A stretch of 9,817 bases of DNA, taken from contig QIEB01000016.1 of the NCBI GenBank assembly GCA_003229495.1, forward strand, positions 1 to 9,817, in the 5' to 3' direction. The stretch is from Flammeovirgaceae bacterium (lineage in GTDB: Bacteria > Bacteroidota > Bacteroidia > Cytophagales > Cyclobacteriaceae). Position 1 is the stretch's first letter; the number at the start of each line of letters is the position of its first letter. Of this stretch, positions 1 to 7,502 are shown piece by piece. A model generated the notes under the pieces. That model did no database searches. It was not told where the DNA came from and was given only the letters and a program-made list of their open reading frames with translations. The translations under genes and the position numbers were made by a program.

Positions 1-71
1 GGGTGTTAGGGTGTTAGGGTGTTAGGGTGTTAGGGTGTTAGGGTGTTAGGGTGTTAGGGTGTTAGGGTGTA
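1..71. repeat. Octanucleotide tandem repeat (GGGTGTTA)n, truncated by window start
   Basis: Eight perfect copies of GGGTGTTA fill 1-64, and a ninth partial copy fades out at 65-71. The array starts at the first base, so its true length is unknown. The period is 8, not a multiple of 3, and both the unit (TTAG) and its complement (TAAC) supply stop codons. Every reading frame on either strand therefore closes within about 24 nt. The plus strand has a GGG every 8 bases and could form a G-quadruplex with 5-nt loops. The array forms the 3' end of the minus-strand DinB-fold gene, whose last codons and stop lie inside it. No role is known to me; copy-number variation is likely for such a perfect short-unit array. 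Confidence 0.95.
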
Positions 72-560
72 AAAATAACGCTCCTGAAAAACATTTTGAT
101 GGTGTTTCTCATGGCCTGCTATTACAAAACCCAATGCCATAACGGTGATTGGCCATCCACTGGCCGTACCCTGTCGCTCAAGCATTTTAGGAGTGAAGTT
201 CTCAAATAATTTTATGGTAGCATTGCGCAAATATGACCATTCCTCCAGAAGGTCGGGAACTGAACGATGTTCCACATTTGATTCCGGCACATAATCGTTT
301 TGTTCAAATCCAGGCAACGGTGTCTGGTCATTGCGGGCAAAACGAAGGGCCCTGGTACTAAAGATACGTTCAGCATCGCAGAGATGCCCCAGCAGTTCCT
401 TCTCATGCCACTTATCTTCAGGGTAAGACCCAAACAGAGACAATGATGATTGATGCATCTCTCTGAAATTTGTTATTAGATCATCGCTTTGGATCTCACT
501 AATATAAGGATGATAGAATTTGGGATATTCGCCAGGGGCGGGAATTTTGGTATGAAACAT
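54..560 (-). CDS. DinB-fold metal-binding protein (DinB_2 type)
   Basis: A 168-aa protein of the DinB/YfiT-like four-helix-bundle superfamily. The expected three metal-binding histidines are visible: H59 in the motif LGHLCDAERIF, and H150 and H154 in GHEKHHQNVFQERY near the C-terminus, with the i/i+4 spacing typical of the family. Family members are cytoplasmic, bind a divalent metal, and some act as thiol-dependent transferases or isomerases; the substrate cannot be told here. The ATG start (558-560) follows an AT-rich leader without a clear ribosome binding site, as is usual in Bacteroidota. The C-terminus is odd: the last residues (TLTP) and the TAA stop are encoded by the octanucleotide repeat, so the repeat defines the end of the protein. 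Family assignment is good; function is open. Confidence 0.88.
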   Translation of the reverse strand: MFHTKIPAPGEYPKFYHPYISEIQSDDLITNFREMHQSSLSLFGSYPEDKWHEKELLGHLCDAERIFSTRALRFARNDQTPLPGFEQNDYVPESNVEHRSVPDLLEEWSYLRNATIKLFENFTPKMLERQGTASGWPITVMALGFVIAGHEKHHQNVFQERYFYTLTP

Positions 561-672
561 GGTGGTTATTTAGAGTAATGAAACATAAATATTAAATTAA
601 AAGTACCATCCTTTTTCAAGATTATAACTACTTTTAATATGCACGCAAAGTAGAATTTTAAGTTTCAAGAAT

Positions 673-1770
673 ATGCCAAGCAAAGTACTAGTGGTTACAG
701 GTGGAGGAGATTGCCCCGGTCTGAACGCGGTGATACGTGCAATCGTAAAGAGAGCCGCCCAGGAGGACGATTGGGAAGTCATAGGAAGCATCGAATCTTT
801 TAACGGTTTACTTCATGACCCAATGGAAATCGTAGTACTCAACGAATATGCAGTAGCCGGAATTCACGTGAGGGGCGGCACCATCATAGGGACCACCAAC
901 AAAGGTGGGCCTTTTGCCTGGCCTGTAAAGAATCCGGATGGCAGTTGGACACCGGTTGACCGGTCCAAAGAGCTGCTTCAAAAAATTCAAGATCTATCGA
1001 TTGATGCGGTGATAAGTATTGGGGGTGATGGGTCTCAGAAAATAAGTCAGAAGTTATTCGATATGGGATGTAATATCATCGGTGTTCCTAAAACCATCGA
1101 CAACGATCTTTCAGCTACGGACTTCACCTTTGGATTTCGGACAGCAGTTCAAATAGCTACAGAATCCGTAGATAAGTTAGTTACTACAGCCGCCAGCCAC
1201 AATCGTATTATGATCCTGGAAGTTATGGGCAGAGAAGCCGGCTGGATTGCCCTTCACTCGGCTATCTCCGGAGGAGCTGAAGTATGCCTGATACCAGAAA
1301 TTCCTTACGACATTGACTTGGTCATGCAAAAAATAAATAGTCGTTTCTCCAATGAGAAAGGCTTTGTGGTGATTGTAATTGCTGAAGGCGCCAAACCCAA
1401 AGGAGGAGCTGTAACCGGGACCACCAGTCAGGAAGCCGGTTATCAGAATATTCGATTAGGAGGAGTTGCATATAAATTAGAACAGGAAATCAAGGATGCA
1501 GGGTGTGAAGCCAGCATCCGGGTGACGGTACTTGGACATTTACAACGAGGTGGAATTCCCATAGCTTTAGACCGGTTGCTGGCCACACAATTTGGAGTAA
1601 AGGCATTCGAGATGGTACTTGATAAAGACTTCGGAAAAATGGTGTCATATCGCCATCCCTACATTGTTGCAGTCCCACTGGCAGAAGCGACCAAGGAATA
1701 TAATTTTATTAATAAAGATTCATACTTATTACAAACTGCCCGGGGCATCGGCATGAGCCTGGGGGACTAA
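673..1770 (+). CDS. pfkA: 6-phosphofructokinase, group III (mixed-substrate PfkA), predicted ATP-dependent
   Basis: A 365-aa enzyme that phosphorylates fructose 6-phosphate to fructose 1,6-bisphosphate in glycolysis, cytoplasmic. Motifs in order: the nucleotide-binding GGGDCPGLN at 10-18, GGDGS at 117-121, PKTIDND at 139-145 with D143 as the catalytic base (equivalent to E. coli D127), MGREAGW at 185-191, and the effector/substrate segment GHLQRGG at 288-294. The phosphoryl-donor positions are informative: G120 (E. coli G104 position) favours ATP, whereas K140 (E. coli G124 position) is the residue seen in PPi-dependent enzymes. This G/K pair is typical of group III enzymes that use ATP, so ATP is inferred. 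Length is normal. The gene stands alone, divergent from the DinB-fold gene across a 112-bp AT-rich spacer, and is closed by a terminator at 1800-1836. No Shine-Dalgarno is evident before the ATG. Confidence 0.95.
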   Translation: MPSKVLVVTGGGDCPGLNAVIRAIVKRAAQEDDWEVIGSIESFNGLLHDPMEIVVLNEYAVAGIHVRGGTIIGTTNKGGPFAWPVKNPDGSWTPVDRSKELLQKIQDLSIDAVISIGGDGSQKISQKLFDMGCNIIGVPKTIDNDLSATDFTFGFRTAVQIATESVDKLVTTAASHNRIMILEVMGREAGWIALHSAISGGAEVCLIPEIPYDIDLVMQKINSRFSNEKGFVVIVIAEGAKPKGGAVTGTTSQEAGYQNIRLGGVAYKLEQEIKDAGCEASIRVTVLGHLQRGGIPIALDRLLATQFGVKAFEMVLDKDFGKMVSYRHPYIVAVPLAEATKEYNFINKDSYLLQTARGIGMSLGD

Positions 1771-1799
1771 TTATTTTTCTAACACATAATATCAATATG

Positions 1800-1836
1800 T
1801 TCATTAAAAAACTTTACTTAGTTAATGAATTTTTTT
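1800..1836 (+). terminator. Rho-independent terminator after pfkA
   Basis: A perfect 8-bp inverted repeat, TTCATTAA at 1800-1807 and TTAATGAA at 1822-1829, encloses a 14-nt loop and is followed directly by seven T residues (1830-1836). The stem is AT-rich and therefore weak, but its position 30 bp after the pfkA stop and before the next operon fits an intrinsic terminator. Confidence 0.65.
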
Positions 1837-1894
1837 GGTTTGAATAGGGTGTTGAATTTATTAACTTATAACAAGTTGCAGTATCATTTTGATA

Positions 1895-2350
1895 ATGGCC
1901 AGAATAAAACTCGTTGTTAACGGTCAAAAAAGAGAACTGGATCTAGATCCTACAATGCCTTTATTATGGGTATTGAGGGATTATCTGGGCCTCACCGGCA
2001 CAAAATATGCCTGCGGAATTGCGCAATGCGGTGCCTGCACGGTACATGTTGAAGGAGTGCCGATAAGGTCATGCGTGTTCCCTGTTTCAGCAGTACAAGG
2101 AAAGGAAATTACTACCATTGAGGGTTTATCGAAGAACAATGACCACCCCATACAAATAGCCTGGATTGAGGAGCAGGTTCCACAATGCGGGTATTGTCAG
2201 TCCGGTCAGATTATGACAGCTGCGTCGTTACTTAAAAGAAATTCTTCCCCCACCGAGGAAGAAATCGATAACGTCATGAGTTCAGTACTATGTCGCTGTG
2301 GCACCTACCCAAGGATTAAAATAGCTATTCAGAAAGTTTCAGGAGAGTAG
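1895..2350 (+). CDS. iorA: Isoquinoline 1-oxidoreductase-type small subunit, 2x[2Fe-2S]
   Basis: The 151-aa iron-sulfur subunit of a molybdenum hydroxylase of the xanthine oxidase family. It carries electrons from the molybdopterin subunit to an external acceptor. The N-terminal plant-ferredoxin cluster is bound by C40, C45, C48 and C60 (motif CGIAQCGACTV, then RSC). The C-terminal helical cluster is bound by C98 and C101 (QCGYCQSGQIM) and C133 and C135 (CRCGTYPRI). All eight ligands are present and the length is normal. An in-frame TTG two codons upstream (1889) would add only two residues; the ATG at 1895 is preferred. It stops 2 bp before the large subunit gene. No cytochrome c domain or gene and no cofactor-insertion gene (XdhC type) is adjacent, so the electron acceptor is unknown. 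The symbol is by family analogy; the real substrate may be another N-heterocycle or an aldehyde. Confidence 0.9.
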   Translation: MARIKLVVNGQKRELDLDPTMPLLWVLRDYLGLTGTKYACGIAQCGACTVHVEGVPIRSCVFPVSAVQGKEITTIEGLSKNNDHPIQIAWIEEQVPQCGYCQSGQIMTAASLLKRNSSPTEEEIDNVMSSVLCRCGTYPRIKIAIQKVSGE

Positions 2351-2352
2351 AT

Positions 2353-4488
2353 ATGAGAAACATTCCAAGGCGAAAATTCATTCAATTGTCCTCCGCTTCA
2401 GGTGCCTTTTTGATTGTAGGATGTATTCCAAGTGCTGAGGGTAAAGAAAAGTTGATTAGCAAAGTCACCTCCAACCTCCCCAGTATAGACCTTAATCAAT
2501 TTATTTCTATAGGTAAGGATGGAAGTATCATCCTTTTCAATCACCGACCAGAAATGGGCCAGGGAACTTATCAGTCTATTCCTATGATCCTGGCAGAAGA
2601 ATTGGAGGTTGATATTGACCTGGTGGAAATCAGACAGTCGCAAGCCAGTCGTGAATTGTATGGTAGTCAGATGGTGGTAGGAAGTCGTAGTATTCAAACA
2701 CAATTTGAACAATTAAGAATCATGGGAGCTTCTGCCAGGGAAATACTAAGACAGGCTGCAGCAAATAAGTGGGAGACTGACCTAAATGATTGCAGAGCCT
2801 CCAATGGAAGAGTAGTCAGTAACGACGGGCAGGTATTTACTTATGGAGAATTAATAGAAGATGCTAGTAAACTTGAAGTTCCACAAAAACCACCGTTGAA
2901 GAATCCTGACCAATTCAAGGTCATCGGAAAGCCTTTTCACAGAAGAGACATCCCATTAAAAACCAATGGAGAAGCTCAATTTGGAATAGACATATCTGTC
3001 CCAGGAATGTTATACGCATCAGTTGAGCGGTCTCCCGTTTTTTTAGGCAAGATTAAAAGTTTTGATGAGAGCGAAGCCCTGAAAGTTCAGGGAGTTAAAC
3101 AAGTGATTTCCACCTCCCGTACGGTCTATGGCCGCACCCGATTTGGCGTAGCCGTTTTAGCCGAATCATATTGGGCGGCGGTGCAGGGGAGAAATGTATT
3201 ACTGATAGAATGGGACAATCAAAGTCTTGAAGAGGTTTCCGATCTAACTATTGAGAAAGAATCATTGGAGGCTTCTAATTCAAACGGGAACGAGTTATTT
3301 GGAAGAGGTAACACAGATAAAATTTTGGATGACAGCAAAGAAGTCATCGAAGCATCTTATCAAACACCCTATCAGGCACACGTGCCAATGGAGCCGATGA
3401 ATGCGATTGTAAGTGTCAAAGAAAATAGCGCGGAGTTCTGGGGATCAACACAAAACCCAAATGGTATCAGGTCTTTTATTGCCAGGAAATATGAGATTTC
3501 CGAAAATGACATAAAAATCAACTACACCTTTATGGGAGGAGGTTTTGGTCGTCGGTCGATGACAGATGTAGTTGAGGAGGCAGCGGATCTTTCTAAAAAG
3601 TCCAGGGTTCCCGTAAAGGTAATATGGTCCCGTGAGGATGATCTAACCCAAGGACCATTTCGCGCTTGTAGTCTGAACGTTTGTAGGGCAGTTATTAACG
3701 ATGAGGGAAAAGTCCATGCCCTGGAGCATAAAATAGTGGCTCAGGAGATTAGAAATCAGACTGGAGAAAATATGAAAGCTGGCCGGCAGCTCATGGGTGG
3801 TATTAATACCAATTATACTATTCCACACCTGTCAGTTAAGGGCGTTCTTCGTAAAAGGCACATCCCTGTATCCTACTGGAGAGCTGTCTATCATTCCACC
3901 AATCCTTTTGCGCACGAAAGTTTCATAGATGAACTAGCTCATCGTGTGAAAAAAGACCCAATTGCTTTTAGGTTAGAAATGTTGGATCAACCAAGATATC
4001 GAAGGGTACTAGAGGAAGTGGCCGTCAGAGCCAACTGGCAAGCGTCCAGAACAGACAACATAGGGAAAGGGGTAGCGATCGCAGAGCGGTCCGGTGCCTA
4101 CTTCGCCATGGTTGTTGAAGTACGGAAATTAAAAGGGCGCATAGTAATTTCACGAATCACAACGGCTTTGGACTTAGGAATATGCATTAACCCTGACACC
4201 GTGAAAGCACAGACTGAAGGATCAATTGTAATGGGGTTGGGCGCTGTATATAGTGGTCTAACCATAAAAAATGGAGCAGTCAACGAACAGAATTTCAATA
4301 CTTACCCCATGTTGAAGATGGACCAATGCCCTGAAATTGAGACCTATATTATCAAGAGCAACGCACCTCCTGACGGTGCCGGGGAATCAGGTTTACCCAC
4401 GGTAGCACCCGCACTTGCTAATGCAATTTTTGATTTGACAGGAAAGAGAATCAGGAAGCTCCCAATTGATATGAATGGCATCATGTAG
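2353..4488 (+). CDS. iorB: Isoquinoline 1-oxidoreductase-type molybdopterin subunit, Tat-exported
   Basis: The 711-aa catalytic subunit partnering the upstream [2Fe-2S] protein. It hydroxylates a substrate carbon with water-derived oxygen at a molybdenum cofactor. The N-terminus carries a twin-arginine motif (PRRKFIQ, R6-R7) followed by a hydrophobic stretch and a lipobox ending IVGC at C24. Export by Tat and lipid anchoring at the periplasmic face are therefore inferred. Cofactor-binding landmarks are MGQG at 68-71, MGGGFGRR at 394-401, LDLGICINP at about 607-614, and GAGESG at 675-680, where E678 corresponds to the catalytic glutamate of the family. The ATG follows the small-subunit stop by 2 bp, with AGGAG at 2341-2345 ending 7 nt before it, one of the few clear ribosome binding sites here. 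The gene converges on the downstream minus-strand gene with a 23-bp gap. The substrate is not determinable. Confidence 0.9.
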   Translation: MRNIPRRKFIQLSSASGAFLIVGCIPSAEGKEKLISKVTSNLPSIDLNQFISIGKDGSIILFNHRPEMGQGTYQSIPMILAEELEVDIDLVEIRQSQASRELYGSQMVVGSRSIQTQFEQLRIMGASAREILRQAAANKWETDLNDCRASNGRVVSNDGQVFTYGELIEDASKLEVPQKPPLKNPDQFKVIGKPFHRRDIPLKTNGEAQFGIDISVPGMLYASVERSPVFLGKIKSFDESEALKVQGVKQVISTSRTVYGRTRFGVAVLAESYWAAVQGRNVLLIEWDNQSLEEVSDLTIEKESLEASNSNGNELFGRGNTDKILDDSKEVIEASYQTPYQAHVPMEPMNAIVSVKENSAEFWGSTQNPNGIRSFIARKYEISENDIKINYTFMGGGFGRRSMTDVVEEAADLSKKSRVPVKVIWSREDDLTQGPFRACSLNVCRAVINDEGKVHALEHKIVAQEIRNQTGENMKAGRQLMGGINTNYTIPHLSVKGVLRKRHIPVSYWRAVYHSTNPFAHESFIDELAHRVKKDPIAFRLEMLDQPRYRRVLEEVAVRANWQASRTDNIGKGVAIAERSGAYFAMVVEVRKLKGRIVISRITTALDLGICINPDTVKAQTEGSIVMGLGAVYSGLTIKNGAVNEQNFNTYPMLKMDQCPEIETYIIKSNAPPDGAGESGLPTVAPALANAIFDLTGKRIRKLPIDMNGIM

Positions 4489-4511
4489 TCAAACTATGAT
4501 TTTATGTTTTG

Positions 4512-5354
4512 TCAAGCCATTACTGAGACCATTTCCAGGACTTTACCTCCTAATGTTTGGTCCCCGGTAATTCTAACCAGACTTTTGGCTTCATCAGGGC
4601 GCACACTTTTTGAGAAGAGTTTCCACGACAAATCCGCGGGAATCTCAACTATTGCGGTGGGATTTTCTTTAGTTTCAGCAACAAGTACCCATTGACTTTT
4701 TTCTTTCAGAAGCAGCCATTCACCTGCTAATTCTCCGGTAATCTTGGTCTTAACTAAGGTACCCCTCGGCGACTTTACATCCCTGAAAGTATGGGGAAGC
4801 GCCAGAAAGAAGGTAGAGATAAATGGATCAAAAAACTGAGGGGTCAAAATACCCCCCTGCCCAACAGCATCCCTGATTTGCTGTTGATGGTGCCACTTTT
4901 CTGTGTACTCTCTAGCCAAATGCATCCAATTATAACTGGTGGTTTCACCAGCCCAGTCTACTGAAAATACTGCTTTCTCCCAAGGGTCCAGGGATGCATA
5001 GTATTCAGAAACCAGGTTGCCGGTGACTTTGTGCAGATACACCAGGATTCTAGGGCTAATTCTCTTGGTGGCATCTATCCAGTTATCATTCAATGAGTTG
5101 AGCCAATTTACCAGGTGGTGGTAGTGCTTGGATTTTGGTGGATTTTCACCATAGTACCCGTCCCGTTGGATAGAGAGCGCTCTTAAGTTTCCGTCCAATA
5201 GATGACTGGTAACATCCTTGACCGTCCACCTACCGGCAACAGTCGGAAGGTCCCATTCTTCATCGGTCAGGGATTCAATTAGTTCCACCAACATTTCATC
5301 CAATGACTTAAAAAGATGACGTACATCGATGGGAATGTGTTCTGGTGAGTGCAT
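4512..5354 (-). CDS. Maleylpyruvate isomerase-like DinB-fold protein
   Basis: A 280-aa cytoplasmic protein with an N-terminal four-helix DinB/MDMPI_N domain (about 1-165) and a C-terminal alpha/beta domain (about 195-280) resembling the MDMPI C-terminal domain; its end, VRITGDQTLGGKVLEMVSVMA-like at 260-280, is typical. In mycothiol-dependent maleylpyruvate isomerases the metal is held by His, Glu, His. Here H51 (in VKDVTSHLLDG) and the i/i+4 pair E152 and H156 (in EKWHHQQQ) fit that triad. Bacteroidota are not known to make mycothiol, so another thiol or substrate is likely and the name is structural only. The ATG lies 5 bp after the end of the decayed transporter gene at 5360-5643, so it was probably the second gene of that operon. 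It may still depend on that gene's promoter. Confidence 0.82.
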   Translation of the reverse strand: MHSPEHIPIDVRHLFKSLDEMLVELIESLTDEEWDLPTVAGRWTVKDVTSHLLDGNLRALSIQRDGYYGENPPKSKHYHHLVNWLNSLNDNWIDATKRISPRILVYLHKVTGNLVSEYYASLDPWEKAVFSVDWAGETTSYNWMHLAREYTEKWHHQQQIRDAVGQGGILTPQFFDPFISTFFLALPHTFRDVKSPRGTLVKTKITGELAGEWLLLKEKSQWVLVAETKENPTAIVEIPADLSWKLFSKSVRPDEAKSLVRITGDQTLGGKVLEMVSVMA

Positions 5355-5359
5355 TTACC

Positions 5360-5643
5360 TTACTTAACCTAATGTAATACGTCCCGAATAATAGACCAGT
5401 TTTTCTCCTCCATTTGAGATCCCTCCCCATAAAATCCAGAAGTGATATAACTCATCTAAGGTTCCATCATGCTTATTTAACTCTAACCAACTATCCAAGA
5501 ACCCGCTGACTTCAAGGTTTCCTTTAGCTAACGCCATGGCCACCGATATACACTAAAGGTTCTGCATATTCACCCAGGAAAATACCTACAGCGATCCCAG
5601 CGAACATACCAATGAGAATTTGTCGACCTAGTTTACTTTTCAT
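5360..5643 (-). pseudogene. Scar of a dicarboxylate/amino-acid:cation symporter fused to a family 3 solute-binding domain
   Basis: Reading minus from the ATG at 5643, the first ~34 codons match the start of DAACS (GltP/DctA) symporters: MKSKLGRQILIGMFAG, then IFLGEYAEPLVYIG. The frame then stops at 5524-5526. From about 5537 another frame reads ALAKGNLEVSGFLDSWLEL, then DGTLDELYHFWIL, which matches the C-terminal end of family 3 extracellular solute-binding domains. At about 5429 one extra T shifts the frame. In the corrected frame it continues GEGSQMEEKNWSIIRDVLH, then TAG (5369-5371, where W is expected), V, K and TAA at 5360-5362. Symporters fused to such binding domains exist in the DAACS family (from memory). 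The simplest reading is one ~650-700-codon gene that lost its middle and then acquired a frameshift and a nonsense codon. Less likely, two adjacent genes were joined. It ends 5 bp before the maleylpyruvate isomerase-like gene. Confidence 0.75.
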
Positions 5644-5674
5644 ATTGATATTTAGACAAAATGAAAATCAGGTG

Positions 5675-5682
5675 CAAATTTA
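5675..5682 (-). promoter_or_regulatory. Candidate Bacteroidota -7 promoter element upstream of the scar
   Basis: The minus strand reads TAAATTTG, an exact match to the Bacteroidota -7 consensus TAnnTTTG. It lies 31 bp upstream of the former symporter ATG, giving a leader of plausible length. No convincing -33 TTG-type element is seen at the usual distance. If active, it would now transcribe the scar and the maleylpyruvate isomerase-like gene behind it. Confidence 0.35.
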
Positions 5683-5757
5683 ATATCAAAATTCAGCATC
5701 GGACTTTCATATCTAGTGTTAAGTTTATCATATTTTACCAGTAGAATGATATCTGGT

Positions 5758-5788
5758 TTGACATATCGATCTAATAAAAGCGTATATT
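5758..5788 (+). promoter_or_regulatory. Weak candidate promoter of the sulfatase gene
   Basis: TTGACA at 5758-5763 and TATATT at 5783-5788 are separated by 19 bp, and the -10-like box ends 25 bp before the sulfatase ATG. The spacer is long and the pattern is the proteobacterial one, so in a Bacteroidota genome this may be chance. The rest of the divergent spacer (5644-5813) is AT-rich with no other clear signal. Confidence 0.2.
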
Positions 5789-5813
5789 ATCTCGACATTT
5801 ATCACTGAATTAT

Positions 5814-7379
5814 ATGTATCAACCAAAGCAGTTCCTACTACTAGTAATAGTCTTGTTCATATGCAACCAGTGTACTTCCCCGGTTCCTAAAGACCACAAT
5901 AAACCCAACATCCTGTTTATCGCAGTGGATGACATGAATGATTGGGTGGGTTTTATGAACGGTCACCCCGGGATGAAGATCCATACTCCTAATCTTGACC
6001 GCTTTGCCGCTGCCTCTATGATTTTCACCAATGCCCATACCCCTGCTCCAGCTTGTGCACCCGCCCGGGCAGCAATCCTCACCGGAGTACACCACACTCG
6101 TTCTGGCGCTGAAAATGTCTATTGGGGTGATGGCCCCAAATGGCGCGAATTTGAAGCGTTAAAAAACGTTGAAACCCTGGAGCAATTTTTTAAGAACAGG
6201 GGGTATAAAACACTTGGTGCTGGCAAAATTTATCATAGCCAGGCGCCACCCTGGGCACCTACCAGCCAGGTAGAACCTGACAATTGGGATTATTACTATC
6301 CCAGCAAATACATCTCTCATCCATATCAAATACGAGCCCCAAAGGAGGTCCGGTACCCTTCGGAGGTAGATAATGAAACAAGACCTGGTGGTGAAGAAGA
6401 GGGTTGGTGGACCTGGGGAGCGATACCAGTTCCAGACGAAAAAATGGCGGACTACCATGTGGTGGATTGGGCCAAATATCAATTAAGTCAAAAACACGAT
6501 CGTCCCTTCTTCCTGGCCGCCGGTGTCTGGAAGCCCCATGATCCCTGGGAGGTACCACAGAAATACTTCGATATGTATCCGCTGGAAGATATTGTTTTGC
6601 CAGAAGTTAAAGAGAACGACCTGGAGGATGCATTCGACCATGGGCGCCGGTGGATTCAAAAATGGGTCAATGACAACCAGCAATGGGAGAAGGTAGTACA
6701 GTCATATGCTGCTTCCATCACCTTTGCCGATGCCATGTTAGGGAGGCTATTGGATGATTTTTATAAATCCGAGTACGCTGATAATACCATAGTGGTCTTA
6801 TGGTCAGACCATGGCATGCATATGGGTGAAAAGGAGAATATTGAAAAATTTACCTTGTGGGAAAGATCAACCAGGGTGCCCCTGATAGTTTCAGCGCCAG
6901 GATTGACCAAGGCCGGCACTAAATGTGATCAACCAGTTAGCCTCATGGACCTCTATCCTACCCTGGTAGACCTTGCCGGGTTTGAAGCTCCCACTCATCT
7001 GGATGGAAACAGTCTGGTCCCTCAAATTAAAGACCCACAACTTGAGACTAAACCGGTGGTCAGCAGCTATATGTTCACCTGGACCAAAGAGCCTGTCATA
7101 GGGCACGCGGTTAGAAGCATGCGGTATCGATATATTTATTATCCTGATATCAATTTGGAAGAGCTATATGATCACCAGGTAGATCCTAAAGAATGGGACA
7201 ATATTGCCTACCGGAAAGAAAACCGGAAAACCATAGAGGAACACCGTAAGGTGCTTATGAACATGCTTCCGGAACTTTCATGGAGTGAAGAAACCCCGAC
7301 AGGATATATAGTTGATGAACAGGGAAACATACGTAAAGATCGCTTTACAACTCTAGAGAATGTCACTCGCCTACCGTAG
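5814..7379 (+). CDS. Secreted sulfatase, iduronate-2-sulfatase-like
   Basis: A 521-aa type I sulfatase (alkaline-phosphatase superfamily) that hydrolyses a sulfate ester, probably on a polysaccharide or sulfated sugar. A hydrophobic N-terminus (8-16) followed by cysteines C17 and C20 indicates export; the lipobox is not canonical, so lipoprotein or soluble periplasmic forms are both possible. Catalytic features: metal ligands D39 and D40 (AVDDMNDW); C81 in the signature C-A-P-A-R (81-85), the residue to be converted to formylglycine; K138 and H141 in GAGKIYH; K240 and H242 in KPHDPW; D332 and H333 in WSDHG; and K345. Length fits the family. It is a lone gene, with no SusC/SusD, glycoside hydrolase or formylglycine-generating (anSME) gene in the window, so the substrate cannot be inferred from context. 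The maturase must be encoded elsewhere. Confidence 0.93.
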   Translation: MYQPKQFLLLVIVLFICNQCTSPVPKDHNKPNILFIAVDDMNDWVGFMNGHPGMKIHTPNLDRFAAASMIFTNAHTPAPACAPARAAILTGVHHTRSGAENVYWGDGPKWREFEALKNVETLEQFFKNRGYKTLGAGKIYHSQAPPWAPTSQVEPDNWDYYYPSKYISHPYQIRAPKEVRYPSEVDNETRPGGEEEGWWTWGAIPVPDEKMADYHVVDWAKYQLSQKHDRPFFLAAGVWKPHDPWEVPQKYFDMYPLEDIVLPEVKENDLEDAFDHGRRWIQKWVNDNQQWEKVVQSYAASITFADAMLGRLLDDFYKSEYADNTIVVLWSDHGMHMGEKENIEKFTLWERSTRVPLIVSAPGLTKAGTKCDQPVSLMDLYPTLVDLAGFEAPTHLDGNSLVPQIKDPQLETKPVVSSYMFTWTKEPVIGHAVRSMRYRYIYYPDINLEELYDHQVDPKEWDNIAYRKENRKTIEEHRKVLMNMLPELSWSEETPTGYIVDEQGNIRKDRFTTLENVTRLP

Positions 7380-7502
7380 CCGTGCAGAGGCAGTCAGGTT
7401 CAATTATTCTATAGTTGCCATCCCGTCAGCTTGCTGCTATCATGTTCACCGAAATATTTGGATTATTAGTGACTTGAATTCATATTGAGTCAATTCACGA
7501 TT

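Noticed and set aside
1..71. Telomere-like or CRISPR-like array, because the unit contains TTAGGG
   Set aside because: The period is 8 bp with no spacers, which rules out CRISPR. Protein genes run right up to it and nothing suggests a linear replicon end. The window edge prevents full exclusion of a contig end.
1846..1854. A lone copy of the octanucleotide word (AGGGTGTTG) upstream of the Mo-hydroxylase operon
   Set aside because: A single near-match to an 8-mer in about 10 kb is expected by chance, and it is not repeated.
1889..1894. TTG start for the small Fe-S subunit, two codons before the ATG
   Set aside because: The ATG at 1895 gives the normal family N-terminus, and the extra residues add nothing.
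4489..4511. Terminator between the convergent Mo-hydroxylase and DinB-fold genes
   Set aside because: The 23-bp gap has no stem of useful length or T-tract.
6159..6558. Two overlapping minus-strand frames of about 100 aa inside the sulfatase gene
   Set aside because: Both are antisense shadows of a strongly conserved sulfatase and show no family motifs.
7463..7483. A fourth operator copy one more 40-bp step upstream
   Set aside because: Only about 10 of 21 positions match and the AAGCATAT core is missing.
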